In this document: positions 43,270-55,300 of the stretch, piece after piece | How positions within the stretch are numbered: the stretch's first letter is position 1 | Layout: every line of letters starts with the position of its first letter | Source of the DNA: Nematopogon swammerdamellus | Lineage: Eukaryota > Arthropoda > Insecta > Lepidoptera > Adelidae | Assembly (NCBI GenBank): GCA_946902875.1 | Contig: OX336343.1 | Span: forward strand, 11,343,361 to 11,407,360 | Length of the DNA stretch: 64,000 bases | Reading direction: 5' to 3' | Program-made: the position numbers and the translations under genes | Notes under the pieces: generated by a model | Told to the model about the DNA's origin: nothing | What the model saw: only the letters and a program-made list of their open reading frames with translations | The model's database searches: none

Positions 43270-44010
43270 TACCTTTTTGGAAGGTACCGCAAATCAAAAT
43301 GCTCGCTAAACCTGTACCGACCCATAAGCTTGCTTCCATTACTGTCGAATATTTGCGAAAAAATACTCTCAAACAGACTGCAACCAGTCTTGGACGGAGA
43401 TGCTGTCATTCCGGACCATCAGTTTGGCTTCGGGAGAGAACACGCTACATTTGAAACAAGTACACCGAGTATGCAGCACAGTCAGACAGACCTCGGAGAA
43501 GAAAGAATCCTGTTCTGCGGCTTTCCAGGATATCCAACCAGCCTCTGATAAAGCATAAGGAACTGCTTTACGAAATCAAAACCTTACTCCCTCACTCTTT
43601 CTTCAGACTACCTACTGGAAGAAATCCTTTTTAACAGTTCGAGTGGTCCAAGTAAAGGCAAGAGACTCAAGATTCAAAATTATACAGATGTGAAGCTGGT
43701 ATCCTGCAGGGTTCTGTTTGTTCCAGTGTTCTACAGTATCTACACTGCCGAACTGTTGCAGACCGACAATGTCCTCACAGCTACTTTCGCTGATGATACA
43801 GCAGTCATTGCCATTATAAGCCAAGATAACACAGAAGCTTCAGCCAATTTTTTCATAGTCAGCTAGACAAAACTGAGGAAATGACTGTTAGTGCAAGTAA
43901 GAGCAACCACATCACCTTATCGCTCAGACACGGAAACTGTCATCAGGCTAGGCAATGAGGGCTTCCACCTTGATCACAGACTTATTTGGAAAGAGATTAC
44001 CTAATCAAGA
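43270..44010 (+). mobile_element. Jockey-type LINE RT remnant upstream of dynein
   Basis: Plus-strand pieces in shifted frames: NLYRPISLLPLLSNICEKIL, PDHQFGFGREHAT, ILQGSVCSSVLYSIYTAELL and TATFADDTAVIAII. FADD is the catalytic motif C. Several frameshifts and stops; dead. Confidence 0.8.
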
Positions 44011-44530
44011 TAAAGCACAACGATAACAATATGAAATTTAGGAAATCCGTGCACTATGCATGCATGTCAGTGTTGTCCTGTGTTGTGTACAAGGTTGGCT
44101 GGAAGCAATTATTGTATTCTGCAATATGTCCATTATCTACACTAGGTATACAAGTATACACGTTATGTTCTCGGAAATGTTGGGTTGGGGGGACATAGAA
44201 ATAATTTTAAGCCAATGCGTATATATCTACTTACGGATTTTTTGTATGTACACCTACATACGTACTTAACGTATTTTTAAGCTTTTCCAGAACTTAAACT
44301 ATGAAAGCTTTTAAACTAACCAAACAATATTGAAGAACTGATTCGAGAACTTCCACTGATATTATCAAGAAATTATTTTATTGATCTGTTTTCAACACAG
44401 TGCATGACAACGTGGTTATGGATTTGACAAATTTGTTGCTATAGCAACTATTTTAGTTGATATTTAAATTTTTATTAGTTGATTCTGGCGGACAGCGATA
44501 AAAAGTGCTAAAGGGGAACCCTGAGATTTT

Positions 44531-44735
44531 TTTTTTTTTTTTATGGAAACTGACACGCTTGGCTACATCACCTACAACATCCGTGATGTCAGCCCATAAC
44601 ACCTGGTGAACTTGGTGCCACGTCAGTGCTTCCCTTCGGTCGTGCCGGCTACACTGAACTGGACGGAAAACACAAACTATTTACATGGCCGTTTCGACCG
44701 ACCTTTCATTCAGTGCGGTGGTATTTTCTATGGAG
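44531..44735 (-). repeat. SINE family 'CCTCGGTAGCTC', tail half
   Basis: Starts with a poly(T) run (44528-44542), the complement of the SINE A-tail, then GGAAACTGACACGCTTGGC and on to CGCACTGAATGA (complement). Confidence 0.85.
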
Positions 44736-44892
44736 TGATTTATCTGTTACGAAGTAACTATTAAGTAATCTGTGGTACCGGCCCAACACGGTATGGATTG
44801 CTTGCAATTAGGTATATGAGAATTTTTTTAAACAAGCCCTGCAAATGCATTTTGGTTGGAAGATTTATACATTTGTATATATGTACATTATT

Positions 44893-45019
44893 TATTCTCA
44901 AATCAAAACAAACGTGCAGCTCGCACAACAAAATTTTATGGCTTAGTGAAGGGAGATTCCCTTCACAAAGCCATAAAACTTTATTATGCGAACTGCACGT
45001 TTGTTTTGATTTGAGAATA
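44893..45019. repeat. 127-bp palindrome between dynein and GUF1
   Basis: Arms read TATTCTCAAATCAAAACAAA...GGCTTAGTGAAGGG and its complement with a few mismatches, centred near 44955. Confidence 0.9.
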
Positions 45020-45179
45020 GTCATTTTTGCAACGAGATGACAAATTTTGCTATACACGCCAAGAAAGTTAACCCACCTGAATCAAATATAAAATTGTAGA
45101 TACTAGGTAGTTATGTATATTTCATTTTTACTATTATATTTTAGCAGAGCTTTTAGACTAAATTCCACATCAGCAAGCT

Positions 45180-45789
45180 TGTGTGGAGCGTAATTTTTTT
45201 TTTTTTTGGGAAGCACGACATATGGCGCGCTCCAGACTAACGCAGTGGTGTAGTCCGACGGCGCCCACGGGCATTCGGATATTATCAGCAGAAAAGTTTA
45301 TTTCTGTATGTCATTAATCTTTAACTAATAAGAATAATATAACTTTATCGTAATTTTTTTCAAGTTTATTACATTATGTATTATTTTGCACCACTTTGCT
45401 CGGTCACATTCTACAAGTAATAGATGTGAACGAAACGATGTGCATTGATGTGACTTTAAATGAGGCGCTTGTGGGCCGGTGGGTGTATAAGCATGGTAAG
45501 TAGGTAACTACGATAATCTGGGATTTAAGAACAACAATGTCATGTTAACAGGACAGATGTAAGTTTAGTTGGGTAATTTATATTAAATCTAATGGAATTT
45601 TTTGCATTTTATTGTTGAATGTATTCACAAATAGTGCACACTGTTGATTGCACATTTGGGTTCTAATTAATAATTTGGATAAGCGCAATTTTATAGCTCC
45701 AAGGAGGAACACGAACCTGTTCTGAGTAATAAAAAAAATAAACAATACACGTAGGTACTAAATATTTAATTTATATTCTACAAAATTCA
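45180..45789. other. Intergenic DNA downstream of GUF1, nothing recognised
   Basis: AT-rich, one T tract at 45193-45208. No gene supported. AATAAA-like signals near the GUF1 stop exist but none is decisive. Confidence 0.4.
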
Positions 45790-48700
45790 TTATCTTTTTA
45801 AAACATCAATGAAAGTATCTCTAGGAATTCTGATATTGGCAACACTGCGCATCTTCTTCTTGCCTTCAGCTTGTTGAGCCAACAGCTTCTTCCTCCGAGT
45901 CACGTCACCTCCATACTGAAATATTAAAATTTTTATTGAAATGAAATTAAAATAAAAACATCGTAATATACTTTATTGCACACAAAAAGTTTACAATTGG
46001 CCGACTTAATGCCTAGAAGCATTCTTTACCAGTCATGCCTGGAATTGTGGGTAAGGATGATAGGTACTGCGAAATAAGTTTTATTCAGAAGGAAGAAACA
46101 AAGAAAACAAGAGGCTTATTTGAAATTATAATTCACAAATAAATTACTTTTAAGCTGCAGACAATACACAAAAATCACCAAACAAACCATTTTGTTTCAA
46201 TCGCAGCCCGGCGCAGGGGGCAAACGTGTACAGTACCCGGCAGTAGGTAATGAACATTGAGCGGCGATGGCATCGAGTGAAAGAGACAATCCTGTTGTAG
46301 AATGTCGTCTCTGTCGCACGCTCGACGCTCCACAACCGGATTGTCTCTTTCTATAGCTCCATGTTCATTACTTACTGCCGGGTACAGTACCTACATGTTT
46401 TCTGTCAGATGTGCAAACCAAAACTAATGCGTAAGTCAACAAAAATGTGTAGCGAAACAATGCTTTGTACAGAAAACTATGCAGCTGAAGCCGAGTTGGC
46501 TTCAGTTTCAAAACTATACGAAGTTGAAACTGACCAACTTAGCAGTCACATCTTTCCGATAGGCCTTCAGTGTTTCCCTCGCGAAAACTTTCCCTCCCAC
46601 CACAGCTTGTATCGCCACCTGTAATGACCACAAAGGGCACCAACTCAAAAACATCTAAGTACAGTTCCCCGCAGCAAATAATGCATGTCATCTCTGTCGC
46701 ACAGAGATGTGCGAGATCGTGCGACAGCGACGACGCTCTACAACGGGCTTTTCTCTTTCTAAAGCTCGACATGCATTATTTGCTGCCGGTAACTGTACAA
46801 TGGTTGTAATAAACAATTTAGTGACGTCCAACTTCCTTTAATTTACCTCCCCATACACTATGAAATAAACCTTTGTTGAATACTCCGGACACCAGCCCCA
46901 TCAGAACTAATCTTAGTCAGTAATCGCTGTTCTCTACCGAGAACTCGGTTCATTGAATATATTTTATCAGCATATAGTTTAGTGTTGTAACGAGTAATTT
47001 TAACGAAACGAAAGTGAAACCGAAAGTGATTTTTTTTTAACGAAACCGAAAGTTAACAAAACCGAAATCGAAAGTTGTATAAAACTATAACTAAATTAGG
47101 TTTGTTTGATTTGTTTCTATGGTAAACTTAGGTAAGTACCTATATTTTTTTTAATGAATCATGAATCCCAAATAAATGTAATTATTTTATTATGTGCAAA
47201 TTCATTATGATGTTATGGATCTTTCATTTCATACGTCCCACCCATCATAGGTTGCATAAGACAAATTTAATGCAGTGAAGTAAATAGAAGTTTCATTAAA
47301 AAAACATACAGTTGCACTCCGGGAGTGCCGGCAGAAGTGAAAAAAACACCGTAACATTGCTTAAAAAAATAAATAAATAAAAATTAATGTTAAATTTAGT
47401 AGAACGGACAGACATGCATTTGTTACGGAACCCTACATTCATTTTGCAGAACTTAGTAGAATGGACAGACATAAACGTGTTACGGAACCCTACTTTTATT
47501 ATAAAATAACCGTCGGAGGACCTTGGTTGAAAATTGTAAAATTTAGTAGAACGGACAGACATGCATTTGTTACGGAACCCTACATTCATTTTGAAATAAA
47601 TGTTAAATTTAGTAGAACAGACAGACATGCATTTGTTACGGAACCTTACATTAATTTTGCAGAACTTAGTAGAATGGACAGACATAAACGTATTACGGAA
47701 CCCTACTTAACAGTTGCACTCCGGGAGTGCCGGCAGATCCCGTGCCAATCGTAACTTAACCCTTAATGCAATGACTTAAGGTTACATTTTAAATAATAAT
47801 GACGCTGTCGCGATGTCACGAACAGAATTGATCCCGTGCCACTGTAACTTAACCCTTAATGCAATGACTTAAGGTTACATTTCGCTTTTCGAGATTGACG
47901 AGGACGCGATGACGCGAGTTTAAAATTGTTTACCCAAGCGCCGCTAGAGAAGTTTTCACTTCAAAATTCTTGTGAAATTAAAATTTTTGTGAAAGCAAAA
48001 GTCTGTTAATAACGAAACTTTCGTCTTAACGAAACCGAAACCGAACTTTCGTTGCAACCCTAGTATAGTTCACGTCCAGCCATGCCAGCATAAGATTATT
48101 AGAGCCCTTATAAGATCTGTTAGGTGTTTCTGTCGAATATTCTAGTTAATTTGAGCTAGATTTAAACTTGACATTGCTTATTTTAGTTACCAAAGAGTGT
48201 CAGAAATTGAACCCTGTACCTGCACCATCTGTCGTGGGATCATTTCCTTCAATTTCTCAGTGAGTCTCCTGGCGTTGTACTCGAGACGCGAGCGGTGCAC
48301 GATGGTGCTCAGCTCATCCACCATTTGGCCGTTTATTAAAACATCCATCTGGAATTTGTTAAATGTTCCGTGAGAGCATTGTGCAGATTATACTTTTAAA
48401 CTTTTAGTCACATCCTCTTTTTTTGGGGTTCAGTATCCATACGGAAGCCTATTATTAACAGGGTTGGCTTGATTTTCCCCACCCCGAAAAAACCCACTGG
48501 GTTAAATTGGGTAAAACCCACCTGAAAAAACCCGAGGGTTTTTGACGAAAGTGGGTATAAATTATTTTTTTATATAATAATGCTGTAATTGATATCAAAA
48601 GATCTGAAGATTTTGCTTCATAAGAATTTTTATCTTTAGTAACAATTATTTTAATAATTCTGCGAATCATCATATTCATAAATTAATGAGGTGCATAATG

Positions 48701-51700
48701 AATGCATATTGTATATAGTCAGTGAGTGATATATTTCATGTTATTCCCCAAATATTATTTATCATTTATACAGGTACATACAAGGATTTATTCAAACGAT
48801 TTATTTACTGTTTAATATTTAGTAGAAAAATCCACGAAAAAATATAATAATTCATAAAGTAATAGACAATTAGACAATATAATAATTAAATCAATACAAC
48901 GGATACATGTAGTTGTTGTATGTACAGGTAAAGTCAACTAGGTTTAATCTGTTTAGTACACTTTAATTAATTCACCAATCCCACTCACACTGATTTTTGT
49001 TACGGAGATAACGGTATACGGAGACTAGTTTTTGGGCTTTTTCCACACCCAGTCTTTTCCGCAATTTACTCAAGACTATTCCAAATGTCGAGAAAAGTCT
49101 TTCAATTGAAGCAGACTGGCTGGACAAGGTGTGTAACGAGGAGAAAAGAGCAAAATTCGTCGGGCAGTTTGAAAAAAACCCGAAAATCCCCAATAAAACC
49201 CGAAAAAACCCATACAAACCCAGTGGGTAGATAATTTTTGAAAAAACCCGGATTTTTGCCAACCCTGATTATTAAGCCTACGCCGTATGTCTGGCTGTCT
49301 GTGTGTCTGTCTGTCCGTCCGTCCGAGGGCTGTTTGTTTTGAACTGTAATAGGTAGCTGGTAAAATTTTCACTAAATATGTATTATGGCAGATATGCCAA
49401 CAAATGAAAAGTAAAAAATTTAAGGGGGTCCCCATACAAAAAACATGCTAAGAATCGACTAGTGCATATTCACACTACAAAATATACATAGATGGCGCTA
49501 CAGGTAATTTCCATTGAAGACAGACAAAAGGTATGGATATGGTTTTTTGACTAGTATAGTATACTGGATCCACAGAACCCTCCGTGCGTGAGTAAAACTT
49601 GGGTTTGACTGATTTTTTAAGGTTAACCAACAAGGCACATTACAGTGTCAATGTGTTTCATAATTTCTACACCACAATAACATGAAGATTTTTCATTTAA
49701 TAGCAGAGAGTGATATATGCATGAGCTCCAACAGTTCCAGAAAATGAAACACATGATGAGTGCGGACAGGGCGTCCGAGGAGACCGCATTGAGATAGGCA
49801 TGACGACATAACATGCGCGACAGAGCGAGATGTGCGATCAGATAAATTGTACCGTGTGGGGCCGGTACTTTAAAAGAATAGCCCCACTGCATCTCTCCCC
49901 GTGTATGTCGTAAAAGGCGACTAAGGGATATGACTCCCTTCTCATATTACTAGTTGGTAGGGTTTAGCCCGCCCGGATTGATACCACCGCACTGAATGAA
50001 AGGTCGGTCGAAACGGCCATGTAAATAGTTTGTGTTTTCCGTCCAGTTCAGTGTAGCCGGCACGACCGAAGGGTAGCACTGGCGTGGCACCAAGTTCACC
50101 CGGTGTTATGGGCTGACATCACGGATGTTGTAGGTGATGTAGCCAACCGTGTCAGTTTCCATAAAAATAATAAAAAAATAGCTAAGTAGTGTGAGAGAAG
50201 CGGCGCTCACCCGCACTAGCGGGCTGGAGTGGAAGCCGTGGTCGCAGTAGTCGAAGCTGGCGTAGCCGGAGGTGATGCTCTTGAGTGTGTCGTGGAAGTC
50301 GTGGACGACCTCGCAGAGCGGCAGCGCGTACTGCAGCATCGTGTGCCGCTCGTCCAGCGCGCTCGCCGGCAGCGGCTGTCCCCGCCGCTCCAGGCACAGA
50401 GACGTCACCGGGCCCAGGTACTCCACCGGCGTTATTACTGTACCTTCACACATATAGGAAGGAACGCATATATAGCTATTCCATTATAAGTAAAAGATAT
50501 CCAACATAAACAGGCAGAAACTAAATTTAATTTTACTTTAGGCCCGGACTTCATGCATCCGTTTCTCCCCGGAGTTGACTAAAATAGGCTACACCCTACG
50601 AAAATAGATAACTAAAATAGGTAACTTCGTGCATCCGTTTCTCACTCTGTCGCTCGCACCGTTGGGTGTGGCCTATTTTAGTCAACTCCGGGGAGAAACG
50701 GATGCATGAAGTCCGGGCCTTATTTCAGGTCCTAGGTGCACACAAAAAACACCATGACGTGGCAAGCTAGCTTGGCTGGAATTGCTAAACACTACGGCCA
50801 GTGAGGAGAATAATGAACTGACAAGAAAAATGAGCTCAATATGGTGTTACCTATGACAAATGGTTCGAACCATTCAACAATGTTTTGTGAGTCCGGTAGC
50901 TGAGCAGGATTTGTTATCAGAACCTCTTCTCCCTTGAACTGTTTGATAGTCTTTGTCCCCTTGACTCTGAAAATTTGAATTACATAATATTTATTTGGTC
51001 ATAGGCAGGCAATAAAGTTTTTCTAGAAGTAGTAGAGTACCTGTTGAACAGAAAATGAAGAGGCATGCAATAAAATCCATCACCAGATGGAAGCTCTGAC
51101 ATGGCACCTTGTTTCTGTCCGGCTGCGCGGGTATAATTTGCTCCCTTTTTGGATTTCTGACTATACTGGCCTAGATGATACTGGCTAGTTACCGGCCATT
51201 TTTCTCCCAGGTGATGTAGGCACCATGTCAGATTTAATAAAAAAATGTATTAATGTTTTTAAGTTTACTCTGTTATTAATTATACCTACTCATTTTAAAT
51301 TTTTACGTAGGTAATGAAGATTTTCTACGAAGTCTTCATTACCTACTGTTAATCTGTAAAAATTAAAAATGAATATTAGAAATTTATTGAGAGCACATTC
51401 TATCAGAAATTCAACTAAGGCCACAAAAGTTGAGACTCACTTGATTTTGTACGGGACGGAGGGGGCGGTGAGCACGGCTTCGGCCTTGTGCTCCTGCAGG
51501 AGGCGCTGCATGAACACGTCCAGGTGCAGCAGCCCCAGGAACCCCAGGCGCCAGCCTTGCCCCAGAGCGGGACTGCCGCCAATGTGGTAAAATACATCAT
51601 ATGTCGCTCGCACTGACATACAAGCCGCTTGACAGTTCTTATGTGTGTAAGGAGACTAAAAGCTCCGAGTATACATATCCTAACTAATAAAGCAGAAAAT

Positions 51701-52373
51701 CTGTAACCTCACACCGATGCGTAGTCGCCGACTCTATGTCCACTTATTAGTTGATAACTACTCAATAGAATTCAGTGTTTTATATACGAGTATGAATAAA
51801 TATCCTATTACCATTAGGTACACTTGAAAACGTCAGTGAAAACACCAAGTAAATTTATTCAGTAGTTCTCAGCTTTTAAGCAAACAGAATCGATGACGGC
51901 GGCGGAAGCATGTTACAGTTTTTCGCTTTGTTTATTAGTTATGGGGATTTAATGTATTATTGCATATTAGATACATAAGTATGCTTTCGTACAATGATGT
52001 AAATCTCCCCTTTGCTTCCTTGCATTTCTTCATTATTTATAAATATGTAGGTATCGGGTTTTGTTTCATGGAAGATACAAAGTTTAGCCCTAACAAACCC
52101 TCCCCCCTCCCGTCTTTACAGCGTTTTGATACAACTAAAGAACTTTAAGAAACAAAAATTACCTGGAATCGTGCATAACACACACAGCGGAGTCGTTGAG
52201 CGCCAGTTTGTTGATGGCGTCACTAAGGACGGGGTGCTGCGATTGGTCAGATGGGAATATACCCGCATAGACCATGTGTCGTACCTCCGGCATATTGATG
52301 GCTTCTGTACTTTCTGCTGACTCCGAGTCCGCCAGCTGATCCCCGACACTGCCGCCACCGCGTGGTCCACAAC
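45790..52373 (-). CDS. GUF1: GUF1 exons 5-11: EF-G-like domains and LepA C-terminal domain
   Basis: Exon 5 has the [14 protein letters not shown] motif, exon 6 the [17 protein letters not shown] motif, exon 7 [12 protein letters not shown], exon 8 TSGYASFDY (51 codons before this lie [10 protein letters not shown]), exon 9 [19 protein letters not shown], exon 10 [15 protein letters not shown], and exon 11 [10 protein letters not shown] to the stop. These are the domain III, V and LepA_C signatures in the expected order. Exon 10 (84 bases, 46535-46618) is short and easily missed; it sits between two related inverted-repeat elements. Exon 5 begins with a Gly/Ser/acid-rich stretch where orthologs have a better conserved loop, a small lineage difference. 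Confidence 0.93.
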
Positions 52374-55300
52374 CTGAAGAGATTTTACGTTTGAGTTTTT
52401 GTACAATTTACCCATATTTGAATTTGAGAATAAACAGATCGGTACTCACCTAGCATAACAACTTGCCCCGCAATAGCAGATTCAACTTGCTCTTCGCTCG
52501 GCCTTAACAGGGCTAAATGCTTTATGACTTGCTGCTTCAAATTTGACCGCCATCTCACCGACTGTCCCAATTTGATCTGTCCACTGTAGATATACGCTAG
52601 GCATAAAACTCCTCTGTATTTGTCGTGCCAAGTATCGATGATGTGTGCTTTTAATGACCGAGTTATATCAACAGATGGTGATGGTATTCTCTTCACAACC
52701 GCTTGTAACACCTCATCGACGCCCCATCCTTTTTTCGCAGATATTCTTAGGATACTTTCTGGTTCTATTCCGAAAACTGACTTCATTTGCGCAGTCACTC
52801 GTTCAGGATCTGCTCTGGGTAGATCAACTTTATTAAGGACTGGTATAATGGTTAGGTTGTTTCTTTTTGCGAGTGAATGCACAGCTACAGTTTGAGCTTG
52901 AATGCCTTCGTTGGCATCTACAAGAAGGATGACTCCTTGACAGGCAGTAACGCTGCGAGCTACCTTTAATCAAATAACAAATACTTAAATGTTTGAAGTA
53001 ATTTCTTAGAAACTCAAAATTTCACTATTTCGACATCAATGTGAAATCTAAAATTTGCCTAAAATTTTTGTTGACAAATTCATTTGTGGTGGTGATAGGT
53101 AAACAGCAACTATCCTAATCCTAACATAATATAAAACAAAGTCCCCCCGCCGAGTCTGTCTGTCTGTCTGAACGCTATAAACTCAAAAACTACCGAACAG
53201 CTTTTCATACGGTTTTCACCAATGGACATCACCTACAACATCCTAGGTACTTACCAATTTTAAAATTAAAATAGATAGTTGTGAACATACTTTTGTTTGA
53301 GTGAATTTTATCAAAGACCATTATTATCTATACTTCTATACTATCTATACTTCTATACTCATATATACCTACTTATACTTATCTATACTAATATTATACA
53401 ATTTGTTTGTTTGTATGTAGGGGGTAATCTCTGGAACTACTGAACCAATTGTAAAAATTCATTCACTAATAGAAAGCTACACTATTCCTGAGTAACATAG
53501 GCTATATTTTATTTGGATAAATATAAGTTTTAAGTTCGAAATCTCAATATTTGTAAATCAAGTCGTACAAAAAAGCGCCGGTTGGCTGCTTTATTGGGGT
53601 GCGCTGACCTCATGGTTGGATGTATGTGAAAATAATGTACTACAAAAACAAAAAATAAGTCAGCAACACGATATATCTAGCTTTTATATTTAAGTCGCAA
53701 TTACGTTTTTTATGTTAACATTTTGTTGAAAATTTTATGGTGATATTAAAATGTACTTATTCGGTACAATATTTTGATTATCATAAAAAATTATCATTAT
53801 ATCATCTGGGAAATATCATGGAGATAATATTTGCTTTAGACAGCATGTTATTTGATTGCATAGTTTAGCAGATAATGATAAATCTAATTGCCAGGAGTAA
53901 AGCACACCTGTCTAAGGCGCGCGCAGTGTATGGAGACTAGGTGTGGTGGTTCAGATCTATATGAAAGGTACCCGTGCGGCTCACTCATTTGTTGTTTTTG
54001 ATAGTTGAAATAATTTATGTTATAGGTATATTAACACCAACAATCAGTTCCATTATAGTTAGTAGAAGAAAAAAAGTTTAAGTATACCTCGTTAGAAAAG
54101 TCGACATGTCCTGGTGTATCGATCAAGTTCAACAAATAGTCCACATTGTCGAAGGTGTAGTTCAGGGAGGCCGTGACAGCTTTCACTGTTATGCCGCGCT
54201 CTCTCTCCACCTGAACATTTGTTATATGGTGATATTACACGGTTCACTTCTGCCTTTTGACGTTTGAATTGAATAGTGTAAACATAAAAGTGAACCATTC
54301 AATGTCAATGTTCAATCACGGGCAACCACGTTCAACCGCATTGAAAGGATTGAGCTTGCTCAATATTTTTACTTTTGCCGTTCAACATTCAATGCGATTG
54401 AATGAGAGTTGAACGTGTAAACACAAGAATTGAATGATTCACTCGATATTCAATCTTGATCTTGATCGCTGCGGTGAGAGAGAGATGTATAGATATTGTG
54501 TACTCTTGAGCAATGTGTATTGAATAGTTCACTTCAAAGATACGTGTAAACAGCAATAGCTTTTTCTGATATCCAAACTTTCATGGCCATTTCTCGTCTA
54601 CGACTTCACAAAGCAAAACCTGATTAAATTAGACTTTGTGACCAGATTCCTGAAGTCATGGTTTGGACTGGCTCACCCGGCTGACTCGTCAAGGCTGTAC
54701 AGATCTCATAATAACTTTGGACTGAACATTAAGAAACCATCGATATTTTATCAAAAGGCGAGAATAGCCAAACAATGTATACCTACTCTAAGACTGCAAT
54801 GATAGCGCTATTCAAGCCTTACCTAACACATCGCTATCAGATGAACTGGAATCGAGACTCGACTTCTACAAATCATTCCAAGTTGGTACACACACCAATA
54901 GATCTGGACTCGGCATAGAAACAACAAAGTCTGATAAAGAAATACGGAAAGGTTTTGCTCAGGAGGGCATGGAACAAGGTTTCAAACTTCACGCCTTAAA
55001 CCTAGAAATGCAGAATGATTGGCTAACAGTGGGCGACTTCTGCATCCCTCCTGCATTGAAGTGGAAATCCATAATATACAACTGGTCCCCTGAGCTGCTT
55101 AAGTTCTACTTAAATGCATTCCAGCTTGCTCTCCCCGACCCGAGTAACCTAGTTAGATGGGAGAAATCTACAAAAGAGACTATGCCCGCCATGTAAGGAG
55201 TCCGTAAGCACGGCCAAACATTTGTTATGCGGATGCAAAATACTACTTGAGCGAGGCCAGTATTCCTACCGTCATGATAAATTCCTCCAAATCATCAGAG

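Noticed and set aside
46150..46335. Small frames around the GUF1 intron 10 MITEs
   Set aside because: They read through inverted-repeat elements and lack any conserved domain.
47296..47685. 129-codon frame with repeated [13 protein letters not shown]
   Set aside because: Translation of non-coding tandem repeat units inside a composite element.
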